Positions 34,952 through 45,978 of a stretch of DNA of 64,000 nucleotides are shown here, piece by piece. Within the stretch, counting starts at the first letter, position 1, and the number at the start of each line of letters is the position of its first letter. This DNA comes from Hemicentrotus pulcherrimus (lineage: Eukaryota > Echinodermata > Echinoidea > Camarodonta > Strongylocentrotidae). A model generated the notes under the pieces. The model ran no database searches. It saw only the letters and a program-made list of their open reading frames with translations, and was not told the DNA's origin. The stretch is from contig BEXV01000018.1 of the NCBI GenBank assembly GCA_003118195.1, positions 240,657-304,656 of the forward strand, written 5' to 3'. The position numbers were made by a program, and so were the translations under genes.

Positions 34952-36711
34952 GTTTCCGCGAAATTCGAAAGTTTGAATCAATCGAGTACGCTTTAGATTG
35001 ATTATAGTTTATGAAGGAATAAGACACGTATTTGTTTTTGTAATATAAGTACTTCTGTTCATGAACTGTTTTGATCTGTTTTCGTTTGGATGTTTTGTCA
35101 CAATAAACCCGTTACGTGTATTTGTGATAACTCAACATCCGTTCCATTTCTCTTCTTAGTTAATCACTCCCTATATCTCCTTTTTCCTGTCAAATGATTA
35201 TAGAAATTGTAATTTAAAAAGTAAAACATTCCTTTAACTTTCTGAACAGCTTGCATCATGGCATCACAAGCTGCAACAGGCATAGGACGGTAGATGACAA
35301 ATCGTTAAAAGAAATCTTAGCATGTACATGTGTAATCATTTTTTTTTCCCGCTTTCGCAGTTTTGGGGGGAAACGGCATACTGCGAGAACAATCTCCCCG
35401 AGACTTCACGGCGTTTAAATGCTGCATTTGCAGTTCATAGACTTCATATCATAGGCTAAAACCATTTGGAACAGGATCCATTCCCAACTAAACTATTAAT
35501 TCATAAAGACTAAAATATTTAGATTTCAGATTCAGTGCCTTCATATAATACAGAATCTACTATTCTAACAAATTTCTCTGAGAAACTATTTGGTGTAGGT
35601 TAAAGAAGCCCATGAACAGGCGTTCTTACATCTAATCTGATGGTGTATAGGTTGAGAGGACTTAAGGCGCCATTGTCACTTTACCATAATACTAAGACTT
35701 TCGGTACCTATACAAACATGAGTGCTCAGCATTCAAATTGAAATTCGATGTAAGCCTGTAGGAGTTACAGACTGTTTCCACATCGAATTAAACCATATCA
35801 ATTATTAGTATTTCTAGGATTCTTTGTTTACAACAAATAGACAATTTCCGATACCAAGCCTTCTGCATTACATTAATTGTGTCGATACATAACATGTCAT
35901 CATGTATATCAAAATCTTTCATAACCATTTTTGTTGGATTTTATATCCAAAGAATGTCATTTTACGCTACTTTTATTAGATTTTCCATCATCGTTTATTC
36001 CTACGGGTATACTTTGATGTAATTGTCATATATTGTTATTCATGTGCTACACAACTACATTGAAACAATTATAGACATTTGAAGTAAAGGCAATCGTAAG
36101 GTTTAATTTGTTGTACAATTGTGAATATTGCTATTCAATTCAACCGCTTGCTATGTGATACACGAAACGTTTTTTGATAAAACACAACAGTATACTCATT
36201 GCCTTCACTTGTAGTTTTCAAGGCGGAGAACAGAGGATCTAAAATGATTTATGGTTCAAACCTGGTCGACAAAATGTTTTATAATTAACTTATTCCTCGT
36301 CAAATTGCAATGTTATGATCTCATAAATCAGTTTTTATAGACGACTTCTTATATACTTTACAATCACACTTGTCCGTATCATCGAGAATTTCTGCGATTG
36401 GTCTGAAATATGTTATGATCTTTATTTCTAGTTTAAGTTGCTTTTAACTGCAAGGTCTTGTGATCTTCTTCTAAAATGTATAGATATTTTGCCTTTGATT
36501 TACACCGTCACCGAGATCCGATAATGTGAATGGCTTGTTTTGTAAATTGAGATTAAAGATGGTGAATATTACTGAAATATACAATCCGTTTTACTTATAG
36601 TAATCACTGCCCTATCAGTATTTCAAGCATATTCTAAAACTGTCATGATATTTGAAAAAGGATAGCTTTAATATAACAAATCCCCTAAAAGTAAGAAAAA
36701 AGTCAAGTTTC

Positions 36712-36736
<25 letters not shown>
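36712..36736. repeat. (TA)n microsatellite
   Basis: A pure TA run of about 12 units. Confidence 0.95.
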
Positions 36737-36742
<6 letters not shown>

Positions 36743-38916
36743 CTTCCCGTATACTTATTGTTTTTGTGTATATTCCAAGGAGATTCGTGAACCGACTCTT
36801 GGAAATTTAGAATTCGAATTTTAAGTTGTCATGACAAATATCATGAAAGTTTGAACGAAAGAACATAGCACCTCAAAGGAAGAAAAAACGTCCATTATGC
36901 ATAAATCTATATTGGGAAACTAACTCACAATTTAGAACAGAAAACAAGTAATGTAACTTTGAGTAGATTAACATCGAATCATTTTCAGGTTTATACACAG
37001 TAAGAATGAACTTTTTTATGTGAGTTTTAATGGATTTTTCTCAAAAAACTGTAATAATGTTGTATACTCATTCAAAGAATGATTTAAACAAATGATAATA
37101 GACATCTATACAGTTAGACTGAATTTGCACAAATCATCAATAATGAGGTGATGTGGGCAATCGGGTCCCCGTCTGGCTCTCAATACTTTCGTCATACGTG
37201 TGAATAAAACAAAAATGCAAAAAATTATTGTCGCCGCGTTGATTGAAAGTGCGACCCTATACTCTCTGTTCTCGATCCAGGCTCGGGTTCAGGCGGAAAC
37301 ACTCCGTTCCTCGAGGACCCTATACACGTTATTACCATACACTTCTCGCAAAGAGGGTGTAAACCGGTGTGTCTTCGCACAAAACCAGTTGAATATTCTA
37401 CAAATCTCTGTGATAGGCTGCATAAGCCCTCACTTTATTAAAAGAGAAGAAGAATCCATACCGAGGATTAAGGTAAAGGTAAAAGAACAATTATTATTTA
37501 TGAGCCTCATTTTTACCAAATCTGATAAGGACGTATTCATGAAGATAAATTGAGTCATCATAACTTCCACGTGCGCGCTTTCGTTGAAAGCATAATGCTA
37601 ATCCAATGAATGGGATATCATGACATATCTTTAGCCATGTTAGTTTAATCATTTTATTTAAACATTTTATATAAAGATTAATAACATCATGTACAGTAAC
37701 TTAAAAGAGAGAGAGATGAAGAACAATGAAATTCTGCTTCAGTGAATTTTAACAGTCTCTCAGTCAGTTCCTGAACTCATTCCATCTGTTTATGGATTCA
37801 TGAGTAGGCAATCATACGAGATTTGTGATTTTGTAAATGTGTGATAATCTTGTGTAATTGATTGTTAGAAACATGGAGAAGAATGAAGCTTGTGATTAAC
37901 GTTAAGACATTAAGAACAGAGGTGTAATGTTAATAGAAAATCTAATAATAACAGTGGTTCCAATGTATTTCGAAAGAATTTGACTTGAAATATACCTGCT
38001 CCCTGTTTGCTTTGGTACAAAAGCTCTATTTTAAATATCTAACACATTTAATCAATATGATGTTGACAATATATTTATTTATTTGCAAAAACCAAATTAT
38101 AAAAATGTATACTATTTAAAGGGGGATCTGCTCTCCCAATAGTATTTACTAGCGAAAAAGTACATTAATTGAGCTAAATGTTTACAAACTTTTCTTTGAA
38201 TCATATTTCATATTTGTATCCTTAGAATATGACATTTTCATTGTTTTAATTATTTAGTACACGGAAAGTTTGAATAGAAACAATCTGATCATTACATTCC
38301 ACTCTTTACGAAATAAAAATTCGTAACGCTTCTCCAGTTTAATTCCATATTTCCTCGAACATCATTGACGTACAGGACGTTGTGTTGCAACAGTTTTACT
38401 ATTACGAAATTCTTCAATGCTTATTATGATTTACAAGACAGTCCAAAACTGATGGAAAATATAAGCATTTTATGAATGTGTACATTAGTTAAAGATGTGC
38501 AGATCCCCTATGGGTAGTCGGGTTGGATCATTGCCCAGCCGATCCTGCTACTCACTTAATCCAAGAAAGGTGGGTTCATTGGCTGTGTAAGTAACAGGAA
38601 AGTTGCAGGCGAAAGTTTGGGGGATAATGTTTATCATTATGGTAATTTCATACAGATTTTACAGTCTATTTGTCAGTCCTTTTCCTTTATACTCCATATC
38701 CTCCTGGTCAACCATTTACACTTGTTTAGCGAACATGGTTCAGTGTCGACAAGACAAAGGGGAGAAAATATTATGTATATCATAACAAGTTAGCAAATTT
38801 TGTACTTGAAATTGAGCATGAAAATGGAATCATTATCGCTATCGATCATGACAGTTGATGACATATTTTAAACATGCTCTTATTCCTAACACTGATTAGT
38901 TGCATTTATTATAATG

Positions 38917-39050
38917 ATTAGTCATTATCATTATCATTATTATTAATTATTGTTATTATTATTATCATAACTAGTAGTAGTAGTATTAGTAGTACATGTA
39001 GTACTCATTATTAAATGATTATGATTATTTAATTATTATGATTTTTATTT
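38917..39050. repeat. ATT-rich microsatellite
   Basis: Imperfect ATT/ATC/AGT trinucleotide runs, including TAGTAGTAGTAGTATTAGTAG. Confidence 0.8.
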
Positions 39051-39214
39051 GAACAGGATGTGATATATCTTGATAAAGTACCATGGATTATAAATCGGCA
39101 GTTGAATGTGCCCATTGTGTTTTATAAGTCCAAATGATAAGCTTAAGTCCACCCTAAAAATATATTTATTTCAATTAAGTAAAAGGAACTCAGTACCCTA
39201 TTTTTCTCTTTGTT

Positions 39215-39292
39215 TTTTCTTTCTTAGCGCTTAAGGATATACTTTGAAATGTATTATGCGCTATATAAAAATGGATTATTATTATACATTGA
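39215..39292 (+). mobile_element. LINE/SINE-type 3' tail
   Basis: The stretch GCGCTATATAAAAATGG followed by ATTATTATTATA matches the common 3' end of L2-like LINEs and their SINEs in marine animals (TGCGCTATATAA then an ATT repeat). No upstream body is recognised. Confidence 0.4.
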
Positions 39293-39297
39293 AGTTT

Positions 39298-39805
39298 TAA
39301 AGGTAATACAAAGTTTTGGAAAATTTTGAAAATTTGGTGGATAATGATTCTTTACAATTTTAATATATTTGGATGCCCCTGTAGATGTATAGTAAGTACT
39401 GAAAAAATTAGCCCTTAAAACACTTCTGCTTTCGAGAAAAAATGAAAATAAAAATTTATCGGTACTCCCGATAAATTTTAATAAATTTCAAATAGCGCAT
39501 ACGGCCGTACAATGGTAGCTGCGACCCTGAAAATTTCAGAATATGTAGTTGTGATATATACCTACCTAACGGGAATAGCTTATCGGTCAAAATTAGTCAA
39601 GAAACATTGTTTTATAGCTTAATTAATATCTTGACCTTGAGAGGGCGCTACACAACATAAAGAGTTTGTTATTAATAATTTCATAACTTTAGACTCGATT
39701 TCAACCGGGACAACGATCACTGCATATTGTAGGATCGCATATGCTTCCATTATGTTCATTTGAACCAAATTCATGACCCCATACCAAAACTTTGTAATAA
39801 CTTTA
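39298..39805. mobile_element. Inverted-repeat element, copy 1 (508 bp)
   Basis: The element begins TAAAGGTAATACAAAGTTTTGG-like and ends CCAAAACTTTGTAATAACTTTA-like, i.e. 22-base terminal inverted repeats differing at very few positions. The interior holds a hairpin built on TTTATCGG/CCGATAAA and a CGGCCGTACAATGGTAGC stretch. No coding capacity. It is followed directly by a second copy. Confidence 0.8.
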
Positions 39806-40308
39806 AAGGTATTACAAAGTTTTGGGAAATTTTGAAAAATGGGTGGATAGTGATTCTTTATAATTTTGATATATTTGGATGCCCCTGTGGATGTATCAAA
39901 AGCACTAGAAATTTTAGACCCTAAAACACTTCTGCTTTCGAGAAAAATTGAATATAAAGATTTATCGGTGATCCCGATAAATGTTGATGAATTTCAAAAA
40001 AGCTCCCACGGCCGTACAATGGTAGCTGCGACCATGAAAATCTCAGAATATGTAGTTGTATATAATTTCCGAACGGGAATAGCTGATCGGTCGAGTTTAG
40101 TCAATAAACATTGTTTTATAGCTTAATTAATATCTTGACCTTGAGAGGAGCTATTCAACATAAAGTGTTTACTATTTACAATTTCATAACTTTAGAGTCG
40201 ATTTCGACCGCTACAACGATCACTGAATAATATGGGATCGCATATGCATCGAATATGTTCATTTGAACCAAATTCATGACCCTATACCAAAACTTTGTAT
40301 TAACTTTA
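39804..40308. mobile_element. Inverted-repeat element, copy 2 (505 bp)
   Basis: Same structure as the copy to its left, and similar along its whole length with scattered substitutions. The two meet in a palindrome: CCAAAACTTTGTAATA (39784-39799) and its exact complement (39810-39825) around ACTTTAAAGG. A short open frame in this copy (39866-40126) is disrupted in copy 1 and is not a gene. Confidence 0.8.
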
Positions 40309-40319
40309 AGAATAAATTT

Positions 40320-42450
40320 TTAAAAAGAATCTCGTTGCACTGATAGCCTATTCTTATAATTTTGTTTCAAGTCACGATATTACTTTGTTCTTCTTTTAAT
40401 GTTGCAATAATCATTGCAGAATGACAAGTTTGATTTTGAAAACCTTTATTTTTGCCACAAGAAAATTGGGTGGATATAGATATTAGTGATCTATACTTGG
40501 AAAATCGGTACTATGTGTGACAGTTGATTATATGAGAATACGGACTCCATAATGTAAATGTGACAAAGTGAGCAATAATCTTATATATAATTTGAATTAA
40601 ATGTTCATGTATATAGGACTATCGTAAAATACCTACCGGTTAACTTATAAGTTGAATGCAATAAATTGTATATGGAGTATTGTTTCTAATCATGAATGTT
40701 TAAGATGTTTCAGTTGAGATTTAAGGCGGATTTTGATAAAAGAATGATTAAGAAGCCAATATGCTTAATGAAATTTGATTCTTGAAAACGGGCTTTTCAT
40801 TCATAAATTTTAACATCACTATGATAAACGTTTACGATATTATGCTCCAAATCCCATTTTTATATTCAAATGCGTTTCAAGGCTTCATGGCATATAATCA
40901 TGATAGTTCCTATGATGTATTCCTTTGATGTATTCCTATAGCTAAAACCACACGCTTTTCACCTCTAACGAGTGGCCCAGATTTCACCCTTAATAGTTTT
41001 ACTTCTGACCTAGTTCACTGATTAATATTGTCAACGTGTAAACCCAAGATAGACATCAGGGCTGGAAATGTAATTTTATTTTATTTGCAATTGATTAGAT
41101 GACGGACATTTGCATCACCATTGCCCGAACAAGTGGCCATTAATCATTGACCAGCAGCAAAATCATTTTTTTTTCTTCTGGGAAATGGAGTGTGAAATCC
41201 ATGAAATACACCCATGTTTTTGATAGATAGCAAAACTATAAAAAAAAAAAAAAAAGAAGTAAATTATGCTGTACTTTGTTATGCATTATAGACTCTGGTC
41301 GTGGACGCTTGCGGTCGTTGGGCGGAAATACTGCTTATGTCTGATCCTGTACAATAATGACATCACACCTGTTTCGGTTTTATGCATTTATATGAAATAT
41401 CAATCTTATGGAATTGCACAACTAACGGACAATTAAAAATTTAACGAAAAGTCAAGCAGTGAACACCTTGATTGTTATTCTCGGAAGAAAACGATTAACA
41501 TTGCCCCCACATTGCATCATTACCAAAATTAAAATTCAACTTAGTTCATGAAATGCATGGCTAAAATGTGCCCATTGTTGTATGAAGGTGTGGTATGCAA
41601 TCTTTAAGCTTATGGCGAACAAAGTAAAATGCCATGGTTTGTTAAATAAAAAGAAATTTAATGGAGTTGATACACCAATATATATATTGTGCCAATTGTA
41701 AATTCGTTAATCATGCAATAGTTATTACGCCCAGCTACGCCCTAAAAATGTCATTAAAATAACAAATTACAACTAGATCTTTTTGTAGTTGCCCCTTTTC
41801 CTTTATGTATGAAGGTGAGTTCAATTTAATTCAAAGTTTATTCAACACTCTTTATCAAAACATTTAAAACATAAAAATACAGCATTTGGGATAGGAAGAA
41901 AGGAGGGATTCCGTATATGAAAGCCTACCCCTAAAACACACACACATAAAGGAGAAAAAGAAGCAAGAACAAAAGAACAAAACAAAAAACATACTAAAAT
42001 ATATGCGCATAAAGATCTAATACATTTAATAAACTAATGCCTGTGATTGTGACTATTATCTTTTGTCGTTATGCATTACAATTCAAGATTATAAAACATC
42101 AGTAATATGTAATTTGATGGTTTTACAAAATACAGTTTTGCTCTTATACTGCTGCAAGGAGATTGTATAATATTGTTTTAGATATATTGCACCCCCCCCC
42201 CCTCTCTCTACATTAACCTTCAGTTTAAATATAGTCTGTGTCAATCATCGTTTCTGTGTTAGGAATAGGAATTAAAAAAATAATTTACAACGGTAATCCA
42301 GTCAAATTGTGTACATTTCTTTGTAAGCACATGTAGTTTACTTAAGTAATAAAATGTAATATATGTTTGCACACATGTAAGCAAGCTGTAACCACTGTAT
42401 GTGTGACTCGAAAATCCCGCGCATTTCGCTATCGCCGGGTACAATAGGCT
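40320..42450. other. Intergenic DNA
   Basis: No gene recognised. Includes a third TTCAATTTAATTCAAAG-type repeat end (about 41819) and a C run at 42190-42201. Confidence 0.6.
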
Positions 42451-42756
42451 ATCGCAAACAATGACCTCGCAGCTTGCGTATCGTTGCTAAGGGCATTTTG
42501 ACGTCACGATGTCGTCTGGCCTCCCGGCTGGCCCATTGATACTGATAACACTTTATAGCAACCACTACAATGCTAAATTGTGACGTCAATCTTATCTGTT
42601 CGAGTACTCTGGCAGTTGTAATGTTATGCTGGTAGTGTTACTGCTAATAAGCGATGACATCATTTTTCCACTGTGATCGCGGAAAAATTTCACGACGGAC
42701 GAAGCATACGGGAAGAGACATGACGTCACATATTCTCATCGTGTCATTGTTTGGAT
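42451..42756. mobile_element. CRE-rich module with short inverted ends
   Basis: CAAACAATGAC (42455-42465) and its exact complement GTCATTGTTTG (42743-42753) bound a GC-richer segment holding three perfect CREs: 42499-42506, 42581-42588 and 42721-42728. The left-end words CAAACAATGACCTC recur at 31196-31209, which suggests a repeat family. The module lies about 2.8 kb before the first coding exon of the ATF3-like gene, so it could also serve as its promoter or enhancer. Vertebrate ATF3 is known to act on an ATF/CRE site in its own promoter. Confidence 0.45.
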
Positions 42757-43380
42757 ATCGGCAAATAAAAGAAGAATCCATGAATGAAACGATCAAATCC
42801 TCTGTTGTTTACCCGCGGATATTTTTAGATCTGATCGAACGTGTGGAGCACGTGTTTTTATTTTCAATTCAGTGGAATGATTCCAAAGGGGTAAATTTCC
42901 ATACCCTCCCCGTATTCTCACCCTTCAATGTTGAAAAGTGGAAAATGTTGGTCACCTTAATATATATATATCACTCTATGGGTGTGCCATGGGTGTGGTA
43001 ACAAACAAGTGGATGTATCATCAAATTAACTCCACCTATTATACATATCATTTAATCTATATCCTTATCAATATTTGTAACATTATCCGAAGAAAAGTTT
43101 TGTTGAATGTTAAGGTCACACGTCGGCTCCAACCGTGTTTGAACTATGCGTTTTACCTTATCGTTTCATTTTGCTCATAGTCCTTCAAATTTCTTAACCT
43201 GTGAGGTATCTTTTTATCATTCAATTCAGCACTACTTGAGTTTTGTGATATATTTCTTCGTGTGGACATATCGAACTGTACTTTGTAGATTATATCGTTT
43301 GATGACTTATTTTACCTGTCTGCTAAAAAAACATATATATGCTTACTACATTAAAGGGATTAAAAAATATTCAGTGTTCC
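42757..43380. other. Intergenic DNA left of the LINE remnant
   Basis: AT-rich sequence with overlapping short frames and no recognisable domain; may be further decayed LINE sequence. Confidence 0.4.
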
Positions 43381-43395
43381 ATATAGGTCGGGTTA

Positions 43396-44010
43396 TTGAA
43401 AATTCATTATTTGATTACAAATTGTATCTGGAATGACTCTACATTAGTTAATGAAAATGTGAACACACAACAGCTCTTATTTGATTGTGAATATACGCAA
43501 TTAAAGAAAGCATTTCCACAGTGTTGGTTAGATAGAATAATTGATGTCAATGATGTTGAAGATGAATGTGATATTTCGATTCTTATAACAAATAGAAACA
43601 GGGGATAAAGTAATTGTTTTTGTTATGAAAGTGAAAAAAATTACTATCGTTTGTTAATACGGAAAAAGTCAAGAGAATCAATTGTCATTTATTTTTGGAA
43701 TTCCTTTATTTTATTTAGATAATGACTTTGTTCGACTTTGTATTTTCATTTAAATTAAAGCGAATTCGTAATAATAAAGTTAAACAGTTTGATTGTAAGA
43801 TGATTCATGATCATTGCCTCAAAAGAGAATATATACGCGTATAAATGGCAAATTGTGAATAATAATTTATGCAACACTTGTGGACAAATTGATTCAACGG
43901 TCCATGCACGTTTTGTTATGTTTTGGAAAATAATATATAATTTGATATTTACCTTTTCCAGGTAGAACTACAAATGAACCCAATGATATTAGTTTTAGGA
44001 AAGGACATAG
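43396..44010 (+). pseudogene. L2/CR1-like LINE reverse transcriptase remnant
   Basis: In shifting frames the plus strand reads NCIWNDSTLVNENVN, then QLKKAFPQCWLDRI, then KVKQFDCKMIHDHC, then LCNTCGQIDSTVHARF followed by VMFW. This is the order found at the C-terminal end of L2/CR1-type LINE polyproteins: an IWNN segment, an IPxxW segment, a KxxxFQxKxxH segment, and a CxxC...H zinc-binding segment followed by FW. Several frameshifts and stops show it is dead. No nuclease domain or 3' tail can be placed. Confidence 0.55.
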
Positions 44011-44014
44011 GAAA

Positions 44015-45511
44015 CAAGAAATACTCTCCTGAATATTATTTTTAAATATGCGCAAAATGCAATATATAAATGTTACGTTAAAAAGAATGTCAATAGTTTT
44101 GTTATTTACCAGCATGCATCGTTTTTGCAAATCAAATCATTGCTAAGATTGTTTTTAAAATATGAATGTGTTAGTAAATAAAATGATACTAAGCTAGAAT
44201 AATTATTGAATATACTTAAATTTTTAGCCAATGTTATTTTGCATTCAATCAATGAGTAATTAATGTGAATATGTATTTAAAATATGGACATAAAAACCTC
44301 GCTTTAGGAAAGGAGAAACCAAAAATAAGCTTACTAAGTCAACAGGTGACCGAAGACAGTAATTCTTCTTTGAAAGAATAATGCCTTACCAAAGGGCACT
44401 ATAGCGAATCTATTTGGTTTCGCACCCGGGTCCTCCAAGTTAGGAGACCACTGCTCTATACCACTGAGCCATCTCACCTCCTGTAATAACTTTTTAAAAG
44501 TTGCTTCACGGCTTTCCATTTTGGCAGTGAGTGTGTTTGCTCTGTATTTTTAATAGGAAAATAAATAAATGAACGAATATAGGATTATTATCGAGCAGGC
44601 TTTTTTCATATATCATATTCGTTATCCCACATTAAATTGAGAAACTGATTTAAACTTTTTCAAATATGGATGTGAAATTCTATCATTCTATCTTTTCTCC
44701 AGAATAGTCATTTCTTGAATTTTATCTATATGTCTTGCAGCTTTGCACCTCGGATTTTTTTCCAACTGAGAAGAATCGATGGGGCTCTACTCGAAATCTC
44801 ATATAGAACGCAATTCACCCACGGAACAACCGGTTTTTCATATAGGTAGGATATAGTATTCTTACCCAGCATGCCCAGCGGCGTATCCAGAAAATACTAA
44901 CCAGGGGCAAGGTGTTCCTGTAACCCTTCATGCACTCTGAAACGTAACCTCTATTACTTTAAAGATATTTTTAAATTTATCGTGGGGGCGTATGGGCCGG
45001 CTTCACCCAATGGTGGATAATAAGCCACACAGTCATGTTCACTTACGAGGCCTATATTAAACTTGGTAAAACAAATAAAATGGATTTTGTGGACAGTTTA
45101 GTAAACAGTGACTCTAATTAGTACGCACTAATTAATAAGCAAGCACATAGGTATTATATTGCTCTATTAAATGTTGACAGATATATATTTATATCTAACC
45201 TATAACATAAATTAGTGTAATGACTGATTCTATTTTTGGAGAACAAACATTCAGGTATAACAACGGTTGTCAGTTCATTGTTTATTTTGGTATTATTTTT
45301 CGTGTACATTTTACAGATAATGTATAACAAAAACAAAAAACAAAAAGTTATTAATATTAACATAAAAAAAAAATATTAACATAAATCATTTACAATATTT
45401 TTCCGACCGGAACAATAATGAAACATATCCAACTGTAGACTGTGCAGATACTGGATAGTCCCCAAAACTTCATTTAAAGCTATTTCCTTCCATTTCTATG
45501 ACTTTCTACAG
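44015..45511. other. Intergenic DNA / 5' region of the ATF3-like gene
   Basis: Contains a tRNA-like SINE head (44.4 kb) and a CAGCGGCGTATCCAG repeat end (44.88 kb). An untranslated first exon of the ATF3-like gene must lie here or further upstream but cannot be located by eye. Confidence 0.5.
44395..44478 (-). mobile_element. tRNA-like SINE head or tRNA pseudogene
   Basis: Minus strand: GATGGCTCAGTGGTATAGAGC is a correct D arm with a perfect Pol III A box (TGGCTCAGTGG). It is followed 40-45 bases later by GGTGCGAAACC, a B box with two differences from GGTTCGANTCC. The anticodon arm pairs poorly and the acceptor ends are not complementary, so it is not a working tRNA. The flanking sequence to about 44330 may be the SINE body. 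Confidence 0.5.
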
Positions 45512-45525
45512 AGTTTGGAGATATT

Positions 45526-45978
45526 ATGATGAAAGGAGGTGATCGATCAAGCCCACAACCTGCTAGTAGTACGTCAAACAGTATCAGCAATACTCCTCCT
45601 ACCACCCCTCTTACGCCTGGTACCCCACTCAGTGGTCCGGGAACCATACCCAGCGGGTCACCATACCATGCCCCCCAACCACCACTTGGACCTCCGACCA
45701 CGCCCAGCAATTCAGGATCATACAGACACCGTCTCCCATCGTTCACGGAGAGCGATTCCCAGTCGTCGACTCGCGACACGTTGTCGGACGATACCGCGTC
45801 CCAGTCGGACTCGCAGAGCGATGTCGCATCTGTCGGAAGCAGTAGCACGGCAGAATGGGTGAACTTTGACATCACCCCTCTCGTTAAAAAAGAGCTCAAG
45901 GATGCCATCATTACCAGGAGAAAGACAAGGGGATTACCCGATGTCAGAGTCGACTTTACTCCACGACTTCCAGACAAG
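45526..45978 (+). CDS. ATF3: ATF3-like coding exon 1 (N-terminal region)
   Basis: An acceptor (tttctacag, ending 45511) precedes FGDI and then two consecutive ATG codons. MM is also how vertebrate ATF3 and JDP2 begin, in an exon after an untranslated one, so I start at 45526. The exon encodes 151 residues: TPPTTPLTPGTP-type Pro/Thr repeats, an acidic Ser-rich stretch (SDSQSSTRDTLSDD) and the ATF3-like TPLVKKEL segment. The donor is AAG followed by gtaaga. An upstream coding exon in frame with FGDI cannot be excluded. Confidence 0.82.

Larger units (their letters stand above)
29010..39297. other. Long gene-poor stretch
   Basis: About 10 kb without a recognised gene. It holds a CRE plus CCAAT pair at 29.26-29.31 kb, AAT and ATT microsatellites, a short element end at 31.2 kb, a triplicated AAATAAAAGCTTTATACA unit with a hairpin at 34.9 kb and a (TA)n at 36.7 kb. 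The remaining AT-rich sequence shows nothing interpretable. Confidence 0.55.

Noticed and set aside
39866..40126. 86-residue open frame in the inverted-repeat element
   Set aside because: It is not preserved in the tandem sister copy and has no coding-like features.
42654..43180. 115-residue frame at 42.65 kb as a gene
   Set aside because: It overlaps the inverted-end CRE module, has no recognisable domain and runs into AT-rich simple sequence.
11047..45511. A BATF-type bZIP between the two genes
   Set aside because: No further basic-region exon with the N..AA..C/SR signature was seen on either strand.
45539..45862. Alternative 107-residue Arg/His-rich frame over ATF3-like exon 1
   Set aside because: It is the shifted reading of the Pro/Thr-rich coding frame, which alone has the ATF3-like segment and correct splice phase.
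45480..45977. 165-residue minus-strand frame opposite ATF3-like exon 1
   Set aside because: Antisense shadow of a GC-rich exon; no family resemblance.
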